Shown here in pieces: positions 39,406-48,506 of a stretch of DNA of 64,000 bases. The notes beneath the pieces were generated by a model. It had not been told where the DNA came from. It did not search any database and saw nothing but the letters and a program-made list of their open reading frames with translations. Where the stretch lies: assembly GCA_963784425.1 (NCBI GenBank), contig CAWARM010000015.1:186001-250000 (forward strand), read 5' to 3'. The position numbers and the translations under genes were made by a program. Position 1 is the stretch's first letter. Every line of letters starts with the position of its first letter. The stretch comes from SHZL01 sp963784425. Lineage in GTDB: Bacteria; Pseudomonadota; Gammaproteobacteria; Xanthomonadales; SZUA-36.

Positions 39406-39744
39406 CTAAGGGGCTGCTGATGCCGCCGCTTGCGTGTTGAATGGGCCGCCGTCGTTGCGCATGGCCAGCTCTTGTTCCAGCTGGCGGATGCGCTCGTGCA
39501 AGTGGTCAACATTGTCGTCCAGTATCTTGGCCAGGATCACGCCCGATTCCTCGTTGAACCCGTCGTTGGCAAGCAACAGGCTGATCAGCAGCCATAAACT
39601 GCCAAACAGCAGGACAAACCCCCATTTCGCTTGGCCTGCTTGCCACAACAGGGACGAAGCGAAGACCAGTGCGCTCAGCCCGGTTGCAATTATCAGGCCG
39701 TTGCGCCAGGGGTTTCGCAGTCTCAGTGTGTGCATGATGTTCAC
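39406..39744 (-). CDS. Small two-helix membrane protein with coiled coil
   Basis: The 112-residue product is not recognised. It has two membrane helices (NGLIIATGLSALVFASSLLW and WGFVLLFGSLWLLISLLLAN), then a charged, probably coiled-coil segment (DDNVDHLHERIRQLEQELAM) and an Ala-rich tail. The second Met (residue 4) is an alternative start. It is alone on its strand between the gltB upstream gap and a MarR-like gene. Confidence 0.6.
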   Translation of the reverse strand: MNIMHTLRLRNPWRNGLIIATGLSALVFASSLLWQAGQAKWGFVLLFGSLWLLISLLLANDGFNEESGVILAKILDDNVDHLHERIRQLEQELAMRNDGGPFNTQAAASAAP

Positions 39745-39845
39745 CCGGAAAGCAACCGGTCCAACAGAAAGTGGGTGAACAATACGGGTTCAGGGCAATG
39801 CGTGCTTGTCCGGGGCGGACAAGGTGTTGACTCCAGGGGGGCAGT

Positions 39846-40241
39846 TTAGCTTGCGGTTATCTCGCTGCCGAACGATTCCAGGTCTGCCAGTAGTTTCCGA
39901 TGCACTTTTTCGCCCTTGCTGCTGAGGTAGAGGCGGCGTACACGTCGATCGGCCGGGTCGGATTCCTGTTTGATCCAGCCGCGACCCTGGGTGGTTTCAC
40001 CCAACAGGGAAATCACCCGGGAAACAGTCTTGGCGGAAAGCCCTGTAAGATCAGCGACTTCAACCTGTGTGCTGCCGGCGTTGTAGGCCACGCACCAAAA
40101 TACGGCATAACTGGAAAGCGACGCTTCACTTTGTCCGAGGAGTTTGAGGGGCTGTGAAAAAGCGCGGCTGAATAAGCCGGTCATGGCCCGTTCGGACATA
40201 ACCTCTGTAGCGCGTTTTCTGGAGGAATCCGAGCTCAACAC
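39846..40241 (-). CDS. MarR-like winged-helix transcriptional regulator
   Basis: A 131-residue protein with a helix-turn-helix EVADLTGLSAKTVSRVISLL and a wing-like KQESDPADRRVRRLYLSSKG, as in MarR regulators. The TTG at 40241 is preceded by AGGAGA at good distance; ATG 40199 (MSERAMTGLF) is an alternative with a weaker site. It is divergent from the TMTC-like gene across about 150 bases, so it could control that gene or itself. The signal it senses is not evident. Confidence 0.75.
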   Translation of the reverse strand: MLSSDSSRKRATEVMSERAMTGLFSRAFSQPLKLLGQSEASLSSYAVFWCVAYNAGSTQVEVADLTGLSAKTVSRVISLLGETTQGRGWIKQESDPADRRVRRLYLSSKGEKVHRKLLADLESFGSEITAS

Positions 40242-40391
40242 CCTCTCCTGTCAGCGAGTGAACCTTCCTGGCTATTATCCACAATTGAGAATGATTGGGA
40301 CAGAACTATTACATCCAATGCGCGATTTTGCGTTGAGTACCTCAAAACGGGAATCCTTGAAGTGCCCCGGCGACGTTCGTAGACTGCGACG

Positions 40392-42404
40392 ATGGCCCAG
40401 AGAAAGCATTCCCGCGCGCAGCGATCATCTCCCGGTAATGCCGCTACCCGGAACCTGCGGCCGTTCAGCCAGGTGGGCTTGAGTAACGGGCTCGCCTATG
40501 CGGTGCTCATTGTTTTCACGCTGATTGCCTATGCCAATGCCTGGCCGGACAACCTCACGTTCGATGACAGGGTTTTTGTAGACAGCAGCCGATTCTCAGG
40601 ATTGAGCCCCGGCGACGTCTTACGTTTTTTTACTGAGGATCTTTGGGCTGCAAGTGGTAGTAATTCCCATCTCTACCGACCTCTGTTGCTGCTACTGCTC
40701 GCCGGTGAGTCACAGGTATTCGGTAACTGGAAGGAGGGATATCACCTTGTCAACATCGGGTTGCATGTGTTGGCGACCCTGCTCGTTTACGGATTCGTTA
40801 AGCAGTTGTTGCAGAATTCTGGACACCAGCGCAACGCAGCCGGGCAATTTGCACTTCTGGCAGCCCTGCTTTTTGGTGTGCACCCAATACACACAGAGGT
40901 GGTTAACTCCATATTCAATGGATCCGAAATTCTCGTCACCATTGGCGCTGTTGGCGGGCTGAGTTGGTTTCTGAACTGCTCAAAGATCCAACCCGGAAAA
41001 GCATGGTTGGGGCTGAGCCTCATTTATCTGCTGGTACTGTTCTGCCGTGAAAGCAGCGCTTCGCTCCCGTTGCTTGCGGTCGCCATGCTATGGTTGACCC
41101 GCTCCGATTCCTGGCAACTGCGGCTGCGAGCATGTATTCCCGTTGTATCGCTGCTGCTGCCATTGGCCATCTACCTGGCCCTGCGTTCGCATGCACTGGG
41201 GCAGGACGCGATAGTGCAAGGGTCCGATTTGCAGAATCCGGAGAAGCTTGCCCACCTTATCCCCCTGGCTCATTACGGCCCAGGTTTCGGGATGGCACGA
41301 GCACCGTCGGCGCTTGGCACATGGTTCGGAGCTTCGAAAGTTCAACTGTGGCCAAACCTGCTGCAGGTCCACTGTAATTGGCCGGAAATGACTGCCCGGC
41401 TGGCGCTTATCGCGCAGGCTATCCTGGGCCTGCACTTCGGGCTGGAACGAGTGTTACCAGCGGTTGTCATGTGGTTCGAAGCCCTGAAAATTCAACTGTG
41501 GCCACACCCGCTGCAGGTCTACTACGATTGGCCGGAAGTGAACCCTTGGCTGGCGCTTGCTGCTCAGGCCGTGCTACTGGCCGGCGCCTTGGTGGCGTAC
41601 CTGCGTAAGCGTCCCACGTTCCTGATTGGACTGGCCTTTTTCTATTTGGCACTGCTCCCCTCCAGCAGGATCTTCGGGCAGGATGACATTGCGCCTGATT
41701 TGTTTGACCGGTTCCTGTATCTGCCATCGGTTGGTTTTACCATCATGCTCGCATTCGGCTTCACGCTGCTGGGGCGCAAGTTCAGCCCGAATGCAGCCGT
41801 GGTCGCTGCCCTGATCATCACCGCTGTCCTGTTGCCTCTTACCTGGGCGCGAAACGGAGATTGGGCCAACGACATCCTGTTGTTGGAGACCGACTACCAA
41901 AAGCTGCACCACAAAGGACCTATCCTTAACGCCCTGCTTGCCGCCCACCTGCAACAAAAAAACCCGGTCCGTGCCGCTGAGATCTGCGATGCACACCTCG
42001 AGGCCATTCACGCCGGTGCGGACATGGGGGCGCATTGTGGATCGGCTTATGGGCAGCTGGGCCGATTTCGGGACGCCGAAAGGGCCTACCTGTCTGCTGC
42101 GCGAAACCCAACGTCAAAGGTATTCGCTCATTTCAACCTGGCCATGATGTACGTTCATCTCGGCCGCAAAACCGAGGCAGAGGAGAATTTTGCCCTGGCG
42201 ATCGAAGCTGAAAAAAAGCCCTTCCTCAGGGACTACTTCAAGGCACTGTCGTTGATACAGTTGCATCCTTCTGACCGCGGCAGCCTGCTGGATGCAAAGT
42301 CTCTTCTGGAACACGCCTTGAAACTGCAACCTCAGCATGTCGAGTCACGCAAAGAGTTGGATTCACTCAACCAGCAACTTAGTCAGATGCCACTTGCCCG
42401 CTGA
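40392..42404 (+). CDS. TMTC-like polytopic membrane protein with C-terminal TPR repeats
   Basis: The 670-residue protein has an N-terminal acidic loop (NLTFDDRVFVDSS), the YRPLLLLLLAGES block and GYHLVNIGLHVLATLLVYGF, resembling GT-C type O-mannosyltransferase-like TMTC proteins. About ten membrane helices are followed from about residue 510 by TPR units (RAAEICDAHLEAIHAGADMG, HFNLAMMYVHLGRKTEAEEN). Bacterial members are thought to glycosylate exported proteins or carry other envelope roles; activity is not shown. Residues about 293-392 contain a tandem 50-residue duplication of the QLWP..LQV loop and helix. An upstream MarR-like gene is divergent. Confidence 0.75.
   Translation: MAQRKHSRAQRSSPGNAATRNLRPFSQVGLSNGLAYAVLIVFTLIAYANAWPDNLTFDDRVFVDSSRFSGLSPGDVLRFFTEDLWAASGSNSHLYRPLLLLLLAGESQVFGNWKEGYHLVNIGLHVLATLLVYGFVKQLLQNSGHQRNAAGQFALLAALLFGVHPIHTEVVNSIFNGSEILVTIGAVGGLSWFLNCSKIQPGKAWLGLSLIYLLVLFCRESSASLPLLAVAMLWLTRSDSWQLRLRACIPVVSLLLPLAIYLALRSHALGQDAIVQGSDLQNPEKLAHLIPLAHYGPGFGMARAPSALGTWFGASKVQLWPNLLQVHCNWPEMTARLALIAQAILGLHFGLERVLPAVVMWFEALKIQLWPHPLQVYYDWPEVNPWLALAAQAVLLAGALVAYLRKRPTFLIGLAFFYLALLPSSRIFGQDDIAPDLFDRFLYLPSVGFTIMLAFGFTLLGRKFSPNAAVVAALIITAVLLPLTWARNGDWANDILLLETDYQKLHHKGPILNALLAAHLQQKNPVRAAEICDAHLEAIHAGADMGAHCGSAYGQLGRFRDAERAYLSAARNPTSKVFAHFNLAMMYVHLGRKTEAEENFALAIEAEKKPFLRDYFKALSLIQLHPSDRGSLLDAKSLLEHALKLQPQHVESRKELDSLNQQLSQMPLAR
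41270..41569 (+). repeat. Two tandem 150-bp copies inside the TMTC-like gene
   Basis: Bases 41270-41419 and 41420-41569 align in register at exactly 150-base offset, with long shared words such as TTCAACTGTGGCCA and GCTGCAGGT. The copies encode WFGASKVQLWPNLLQV and WFEALKIQLWPHPLQV, followed by WPE and LAL.AQA. The duplication keeps the reading frame and adds 50 residues in a loop-plus-helix region. Confidence 0.85.
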
Positions 42405-42504
42405 GTGCCAGGGTGCGCCACCGCCCCTGACCAACCCGGCTTGTTTGACTCTCCCTGATCAGGGCCCCATGCTTTCCTGATTCACCATCTGAACGGTGTT
42501 TCTC

Positions 42505-43380
42505 ATGCCGCTTCGTGACCTGTTGCTGATCTTGCTGATATGCCTGGTGTGGGCATTCAACTTCGTTGTCGCGGCTGAAGGCATGCAGTATTTTTCACCG
42601 TTTGTGTTCATGACGCTGCGCTTCGCGCTGGTATTGCTGGTGTTGTTGCCCTTCCTGCGGCTCCCGCCAAGGGGGCAGTGCGGCCGGCTGGTTTTTGTCT
42701 GCCTGTGCATCGGGGCGCTGCACTTTACTACCCTGTTCTGGGCTATTGCCCGGTCGCATGACCTGTCCTCCATCGTCATCACGCAACAGACCTATATCCC
42801 GATGTCGGTGATCCTCGCCATGGTTGCGCTGGGAGAGAAAGTGGGTTGGCGGTCGCTCACGGCCATTGCAGTGGCGTTCTCCGGGGTGGTGGTCCTGAGC
42901 TTTGATCCGCTGATGCTGGATCAACTGGACATACTGGCCCTCGCGCTGCTGTCCGCCCTGTTCCAGGCCATGGGCTCGGTGTTCATGCGTGGCATCAAGG
43001 GCATAGGCGTGTTCAGCTTCCAGGGCTGGACCGCGCTCATATCCCTGCCGGTCATGTTGCTCGCCTCCTTTGTCCTCGAAACCGGCCAGGTGCAGATGAT
43101 GGCCAGCGCACCCTGGCTGGGCTGGGCCAGCGTGGCTTACACCGGGCTGGTCGCTTCCATCGTTGGACATGGGGTATTTTTCACCCTGGTCCAGCGGCAC
43201 CCGGTGTCCTCCATCATGCCTTACCTGCTGCTTACCCCGCTGACGGCCGTGATGTTTGGTGTGTTGCTCTGGGGTGACAGGCCAGGATGGCGATTGCTGG
43301 TGGGTGGGGCCTTGGTACTAAGCGGAATCTTCGTCGTCACCATCCGCGCCATGCACAAGACCCGGCAAAAAACCCCATAA
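42505..43380 (+). CDS. EamA/DMT family transporter
   Basis: The 291-residue protein has ten membrane segments in two EamA halves, beginning LLICLVWAFNFVVAAEGMQY and, in the second half, LSALFQAMGSVFMRGIKG. The end PLTAVMFGVLLWGDRPGWRL is the family hallmark near helix 9. Members export amino acids or metabolites. ATG 42505 is preferred over an in-frame GTG at 42496. It converges on the SLC13 permease. Confidence 0.88.
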   Translation: MPLRDLLLILLICLVWAFNFVVAAEGMQYFSPFVFMTLRFALVLLVLLPFLRLPPRGQCGRLVFVCLCIGALHFTTLFWAIARSHDLSSIVITQQTYIPMSVILAMVALGEKVGWRSLTAIAVAFSGVVVLSFDPLMLDQLDILALALLSALFQAMGSVFMRGIKGIGVFSFQGWTALISLPVMLLASFVLETGQVQMMASAPWLGWASVAYTGLVASIVGHGVFFTLVQRHPVSSIMPYLLLTPLTAVMFGVLLWGDRPGWRLLVGGALVLSGIFVVTIRAMHKTRQKTP

Positions 43381-43437
43381 GGAAACTTTGATTTATTCAG
43401 AGCTTCTCTAAGAAAGACCCGTCAGAAAAGCCAGGTC

Positions 43438-45207
43438 TCAGAATGGCCAAATCATGGGCGCCAGTATTACCGCTACAATACCCATTACGATATTGAGCAC
43501 GATGCCGATGCGGGCAAAATCCGTAAAACGGTAGCCGCCCGGGCCAAGAACCATCAGGTTAGTCTGGTAGCCTATGGGCGTGGCAAAACTCGCTGACGCG
43601 CCCATCATGATGCAGGCTATGAACGGCCAGGGACTGACCCCGAGCCCTTGCGCGGTGGCTAACGCGATGGGCAGGATCAGAACCGCTGCAGCATTGTTGG
43701 TAATCACCTCGGTTAGGAGCGTGGTCACGGCATACACTGCGATCAGGGCTAACAGGGGGTTATTGCCGGCTTGGGCCAGCCAGCCATGGGCAATGCTTGA
43801 TGCCGCGCCCGAGACCGACATTGCCTCGCCGATTCCCAGCGCCGCGCCGATCATGATCAGGACATTCCAGTCAATGCTGTCCCGGGCGGAGTTGATGCTG
43901 GTGCAGCCGGTCGCCACCATCAGCAATGCGCCAACCAATGCCGCCTCCAGCATGGAAGCTACCCCTGCGGCGGCAGCAAGCACCATGGCTGCGAGAATCG
44001 CCGTGGCCCGCCAGGCCCGGTCATGCCGTGGCAGCTTGGCATGGGTCAGTTCTTTGACGAGGAGAAAATCGCGTGAATTCTTGTTCAGCTTCTGGAACGT
44101 AAGCCGGGTTTCCAGCAGCAGGATGTCGCCCGGCTTCAAGACAATGTCGCCAATCTTGCCGGACAGGCGCTCGCCGTTACGCGCCACCGCGATGACCACC
44201 GCTTCATAACGGGAGCGGAAACGGCTGGCGCGGATATTGTGTCCAATGACCGGACTGGATTCCGACACCACCACTTCAACCAGCCGTCGTTGTGCCCGTG
44301 GTTCGTCCAGTTTGAACAGTTGATCGGGAGCCGGAATCAAGCCCCGCATGCGCAGGATATCAATTACCGAATCCACTACGCCGATAAACACCAGGCGGTC
44401 CCCGGCACGCAATATCTCCGACGAAGAGACAGCAGGCAGAAGCCCTCCGGCGCGTTCAATTTCAGCCAGGAAAGCGCCCGGAAGGTGGCGCAGACCGGCT
44501 TTCTCCACGGTTCGCCCTACCAGCGGGCTGTCCGTTTCGATGAGCATTTCAATGGAATACTCGCGCGCTTCATCTTGCGGGCGCAAGGGTGGTATCCGAT
44601 CGGGCAGCAGCCAACGGGAAACCAGCAGGACAATGGCAATCCCGACAATCGCCGAGGGCACGCCCAGCGCACCAATTTCGAAAAAGCCCATGGGGTGGAG
44701 GTCGGTTGTACTCATGACCATGCCGTGAACGACGAGGTTGGTACTGGTGCCGATCAGGGTGCACGTGCCGCCCAGGATGGCGGCGTAGCTCAGCGGAATC
44801 ATCAGTTTCGATACGGAAATTCCGCAGCGGCGCGCCCAGTCCTCCACCACCGGAATCATCATTGCGACTACTGGCGTATTGTTCAGGAAGGCGCTCATGC
44901 TGGTGACGGGCAACATCAGGCGAAGTTGTGCACCGAAAGCGGTTTTTGGGCGTCCCAGGATGTAGGTCCCAAGGGCGTGCACGGCACCCGTATCCACCAG
45001 GCCAGCCACGATCACGTACATCACGCCTACGGTCACCAAGCCGGGATTGGCCAGCCCGGACAGGGCCTGGGCAGGGGACAAAACGCCGGACAGGAGCAGT
45101 ACTGTCAGCGATGTCACCAAAACGATCTCAGGAGCCAGGCGGGTCCTGACCAGCACGGCTACCGTGACCACTACCACTACCACTGTAAACCAGGCATCAA
45201 ATCCCAA
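43438..45207 (-). CDS. SLC13/ArsB-type permease with two TrkA-C domains
   Basis: The 589-residue protein is a 10-12 helix ion-transporter-superfamily permease (GVMYVIVAGLVDTGAVHALG, FLNNTPVVAMMIPVVEDWAR) interrupted by a cytosolic part of two TrkA-C/RCK-C domains (VEKAGLRHLPGAFLAEIE; SSPVIGHNIRASRFRSRYEA). The final repeat has NNAAAVLILPIALATA and FATPIGYQTNLMVLGPGGY. This group includes sulfate and dicarboxylate importers, so a link to the sulfate-activation genes is possible but not shown. The start is TTG 45207 with GAGAGG about 8 bases upstream. Confidence 0.87.
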   Translation of the reverse strand: MGFDAWFTVVVVVVTVAVLVRTRLAPEIVLVTSLTVLLLSGVLSPAQALSGLANPGLVTVGVMYVIVAGLVDTGAVHALGTYILGRPKTAFGAQLRLMLPVTSMSAFLNNTPVVAMMIPVVEDWARRCGISVSKLMIPLSYAAILGGTCTLIGTSTNLVVHGMVMSTTDLHPMGFFEIGALGVPSAIVGIAIVLLVSRWLLPDRIPPLRPQDEAREYSIEMLIETDSPLVGRTVEKAGLRHLPGAFLAEIERAGGLLPAVSSSEILRAGDRLVFIGVVDSVIDILRMRGLIPAPDQLFKLDEPRAQRRLVEVVVSESSPVIGHNIRASRFRSRYEAVVIAVARNGERLSGKIGDIVLKPGDILLLETRLTFQKLNKNSRDFLLVKELTHAKLPRHDRAWRATAILAAMVLAAAAGVASMLEAALVGALLMVATGCTSINSARDSIDWNVLIMIGAALGIGEAMSVSGAASSIAHGWLAQAGNNPLLALIAVYAVTTLLTEVITNNAAAVLILPIALATAQGLGVSPWPFIACIMMGASASFATPIGYQTNLMVLGPGGYRFTDFARIGIVLNIVMGIVAVILAPMIWPF

Positions 45208-45419
45208 GACAGAATCCTCTCAAGGCGGTCCGGTTGCTAAGACAAACTAGCCCCGCAGGGGCCGGGTAACAAAATCAGGGAAAAGGAATGCACAGGGAAG
45301 TTGGCGTAAGCGCTGACAATACCCCGCCAACCGGATAAATTCAATGGCATCCGGTGGCCACGAAAATGCCCCAAAACAGCCACCATATGCTGGCATATAG
45401 CATCCAATTGGGCCACCCT

Positions 45420-45677
45420 ATGTGCATGGACTGGACGGTGTACATCATCCGCTGCACGGACGAGAGCCTCTATACCGGGGTGACCACTGACCTTGAGCGG
45501 CGATTCGCCGAGCATCTGGGTCAACCGCGCGGCGCCAGGTATTTCAATGGCCGTGAGCCGAAAGAGATCGTGTTTGCAGAAAAAGGCCATACCCGCAGCA
45601 GCGCCTGCCAGCGCGAAGCTTGCATCAAGAAGCTCAAACGCAATGAGAAATTACGCCTGATTGCTGCTGCCGGGTGA
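45420..45677 (+). CDS. GIY-YIG nuclease superfamily protein
   Basis: A small (85-residue) UPF0213-type protein. WTVYIIRCTDESLYTGVTTD carries the GIY-YIG variant (VYI and YTG), DLERRFAEHLGQPRGARY the family arginine region, and EKGHTRSSACQREACIKKLK the basic end. Members are stand-alone nuclease domains of unclear role, possibly DNA repair. ATG 45420 and 45426 are both possible; extension upstream has no conserved content. Confidence 0.88.
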   Translation: MCMDWTVYIIRCTDESLYTGVTTDLERRFAEHLGQPRGARYFNGREPKEIVFAEKGHTRSSACQREACIKKLKRNEKLRLIAAAG

Positions 45678-45702
45678 GCGCATGCCCGTCAGCAGGGCCT
45701 GG

Positions 45703-46941
45703 TCAACAATGGGCGGCTGCCTTGGCTGCGGCAATGGCGTCGATCAATTCGAAATATTGCTCCATCCAACGTGCTTCCGAAAAATATTTCAAATAGCCTG
45801 CGCTGGCCCTGGCTGCCAGAGTACGCCGCAGTTCGGGGTCGCCGGCGATGCGGTCAACCAGCTGCAACAGCTCTCCCGGTTGGTCATAAATCAGTCCCCC
45901 GCCGGTGCGCTCAATGGACTCCACGCTGCCGCCGCCCCGCCGCGCGATCACCGGCGTACCACAGGACATGGCTTCGATGTTTACCAGCGCAAAGGTTTCG
46001 GGCCCCCAGCAGGGGCTGACCACGGCAACGGCGTCACGCAACAGAGCAGCAAGTTGGCTTTTCTGCATGACCCCGAGGAAATGGATATGCGCGCAGTCTG
46101 CATAACGGGACCTGAGCGTGTCGGCCAGCAAGCCGTTTCCAGCGATCAACAACTCGTAACCGGGGCGCTCCCGAAAAGCTTCCAGCAGCTGCTCAATTCC
46201 CTTAGACGCTTCCAGGCGACCCGCATAAACAAACAGGGGTCTGCCGGGGCGATGGTTGCCGCTACCAATGCCCCGGCCTTCATCCCGAGTCTCATTCTGC
46301 TCCAACCTGGAAAATGGGTTGAGCACCTGCATGGGACGGCTGATGCCAGCTTCGCGATGTTTCTGCGCTGCATACTGGCCGGGCATCAGCAGCGTATCGA
46401 CGTGCTCGAGGCAGCGATCCAGTAACTTCGTATAGCGCCACAGCTGGGGCGGAATGCCACTGACAATCGAGCAACTGAAGCACTGTGGCCGGTCACAGGG
46501 CCGTTTGCGATACTTCCACAACACGTGCGCCGGGCAGACCAGCCAATGGTCGTGGGCGGTATACAAAGTGACCGCTGCGCGGCTCAAACGCAGTACACCA
46601 GGGCCACCGACCAGCGAAATATTGTGAAAGTGCACCACGTCGTACGGAGCGGACAGGATCTGCTCAAGCGCGTGCTTTTTGAGCCCGGGCTGGCCCGTTT
46701 GCTGCGTTATCAAGGGAGACAGCAAGCCCCAGCCACTGTGCAGGCTGTGACGGTGAATGCGAGGTGGATCAGTCACGACGTGTGCGACCGGCTCGCCCCT
46801 GAGGTGGTAAGCGTCCACGCAATGAATCACGTCAACTTCGTGCCCGCGCCTGGCCAGCCCTTCGCAAATCTGCTGCACCAAAATGCCATCACCACCGAAA
46901 TTGTGCGGCGGGTAAAACGTCGTGATGTGGCAGAATCGCAT
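45703..46941 (-). CDS. Glycosyltransferase family 4 (GT-B) protein
   Basis: The 412-residue protein has the N-terminal TTFYPPHNFGGDGILVQQIC and the C-terminal donor-site block FVYAGRLEASKGIEQLLEAF with SPCWGPETFALVNIEAMSCG. The E-x7-E pattern is typical of retaining GT4 enzymes. A cysteine-rich segment (CDRPQCFSCSIVS) is often seen in GT4 members of glycan loci. It would add a sugar to a lipid-linked surface glycan in the cytoplasm. It is the last gene of the leftward arm ATP-grasp, GT61, GT4. Confidence 0.88.
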   Translation of the reverse strand: MRFCHITTFYPPHNFGGDGILVQQICEGLARRGHEVDVIHCVDAYHLRGEPVAHVVTDPPRIHRHSLHSGWGLLSPLITQQTGQPGLKKHALEQILSAPYDVVHFHNISLVGGPGVLRLSRAAVTLYTAHDHWLVCPAHVLWKYRKRPCDRPQCFSCSIVSGIPPQLWRYTKLLDRCLEHVDTLLMPGQYAAQKHREAGISRPMQVLNPFSRLEQNETRDEGRGIGSGNHRPGRPLFVYAGRLEASKGIEQLLEAFRERPGYELLIAGNGLLADTLRSRYADCAHIHFLGVMQKSQLAALLRDAVAVVSPCWGPETFALVNIEAMSCGTPVIARRGGGSVESIERTGGGLIYDQPGELLQLVDRIAGDPELRRTLAARASAGYLKYFSEARWMEQYFELIDAIAAAKAAAHC

Positions 46942-47019
46942 GGGTCAGCACCTTACAGCGAAGACGCTGCAAGTTCATCATAATTTCTCTGCAGCGCGTG
47001 GGTCGGCTCCATCCACCGT

Positions 47020-48363
47020 TCAGTCGCCGGACAGCATTCTTTCCAGGGCTCTTTCCAGTTCGGTGATGTCAATGCTGAAGTCCTCAAGGCGGTTCTCCGG
47101 GCTGCCCAGCAGAAATTCATGATCAAGCCCCAGAGAACGAGCCAGGAAAAAGTACAGCGGCTTGAATGCGTCCGCGGCAAACAGTTCCAGCACCTTGGCA
47201 TGGCTGGCGAACAGCATGTTGGCAAATGCAGCGCCGTGAGCCCCGGCGATGAACTCCGCATCATGGAACAGACGGACTTGTTGCTCGAAGGTCAGATCTT
47301 CCGGATGGACGTGCTCGAATCCAAAGCGCGCCAGCACCTGGGCCGCTTCGTCCTCGTTGACCAGCCGTCGCATGGCCGCCCCGGAACGCGAAACATAAAT
47401 GCGCCGCGTCGGTTGCCTGTTGGGATCGAGGCCGTATCGTTCGAATACCTTGCCGCGCACGTAGTCCCGCTCGCTGGGCGCAAGCCATCCTGCCCAGCCG
47501 GTATGACCCGGGGAGATGAATACGAAATGCTGCGGCCGCACCCAGCCGGTGGCGCGCTGCACGGCCATGCCGGCAGGCAGGCAACAGCCCAGGGAGTCCT
47601 CCCAGGCGGCCGGCATGGTTTGAGGCAGCAACAGGGTAATTGGCGGAGAGTCACCAATCTCGCCCAACCGCTCAAGTTGTGGCAGGCAATCGATCAGCCA
47701 ATGGTAATAGTTTACATGAGCCCATTTTCCCCAAATCGAAGTGAAGTGACCCTCCAGCAGCGGCGCGTTGCGTGGTTTGGCCCTGCCATAAGTCGCTGAA
47801 TTCCACTTAGCCGTGCCTTTACGGTTGAGGAGCAGGTAATCCATCACCATGGATGTGCCTGCAGTGCACAGGCTGGCGCCGCGCCGCAGATCAATATAGG
47901 GCGCATGCAGCGTGCAATGGTAGCGTTGCGGGGGCTGGTAGTTGAGGCCTGGTGAGGGTTCCGTAATGGCCACGATGTCACGCCGCAACGGCAAACTGTG
48001 CCTCACTTCGGGATGGTCGGAAAGTCGCACGTGCATGCCGTCGAAAAACCGGCCAATCGCTTGGATCACCGGACCATATTCAGATCGGGGGAAGTGGACC
48101 GGACCGGGTGTTGGATCCATGGTTAGTTTCGACACTCCATGAAGCGCATCTCCCGCAACGTTATACAGTATCACCTGGTCGATAAGCAGTGCGTAGCGAG
48201 TGAACCGTCCTACCAGGGGCAGCTCGGCCAACAGGCTGACTACGGCCACCCATAAGCGGCGAAAGCGGTTGTGTAGTGCAAGCGTCACGGTCCGTGGAGT
48301 CAGGCGTTTAACCAGCCGCAGTGACCGCGCAACTAGCAATCTGGAGCCCGCAGGAAAGAGCAT
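47020..48363 (-). CDS. Glycosyltransferase family 61 (DUF563) protein
   Basis: The 447-residue protein shows the DUF563 landmarks HVNYYHWLIDCLPQLERLGE, RRIYVSRSGAAMRRLVNEDE and the catalytic-core IAGAHGAAFANMLFA. GT61 members transfer GlcNAc, xylose or related sugars; bacterial ones lie in polysaccharide clusters. The first about 60 residues are basic with weak hydrophobic segments. It is 78 bases from the GT4 gene and 143 from the ATP-grasp gene on the same strand. Confidence 0.87.
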   Translation of the reverse strand: MLFPAGSRLLVARSLRLVKRLTPRTVTLALHNRFRRLWVAVVSLLAELPLVGRFTRYALLIDQVILYNVAGDALHGVSKLTMDPTPGPVHFPRSEYGPVIQAIGRFFDGMHVRLSDHPEVRHSLPLRRDIVAITEPSPGLNYQPPQRYHCTLHAPYIDLRRGASLCTAGTSMVMDYLLLNRKGTAKWNSATYGRAKPRNAPLLEGHFTSIWGKWAHVNYYHWLIDCLPQLERLGEIGDSPPITLLLPQTMPAAWEDSLGCCLPAGMAVQRATGWVRPQHFVFISPGHTGWAGWLAPSERDYVRGKVFERYGLDPNRQPTRRIYVSRSGAAMRRLVNEDEAAQVLARFGFEHVHPEDLTFEQQVRLFHDAEFIAGAHGAAFANMLFASHAKVLELFAADAFKPLYFFLARSLGLDHEFLLGSPENRLEDFSIDITELERALERMLSGD

Positions 48364-48506
48364 GGTTGGCGGTCAAGCTCAACCTTTTTCATTACGCCAG
48401 AGCTGGTGTCAGGAAGTGCCGACATCATAGCCGCAAATTTCCACTCTGCTGGAATCGGAAGCCACCAGCGAGCCGAAGATGAACAGATTCAGCACGGTAT
48501 TCACGT

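Noticed and set aside
39029..39512. Overlapping small frames upstream of gltB as candidate genes
   Set aside because: The translations have low-complexity, His/Pro/Gly-rich composition, no ribosome site and cross the repeat-like block.
45420..45677. Homing endonuclease or mobile intron at the GIY-YIG gene
   Set aside because: The protein is a small stand-alone UPF0213-type domain and no intron or insertion boundary is visible around it.
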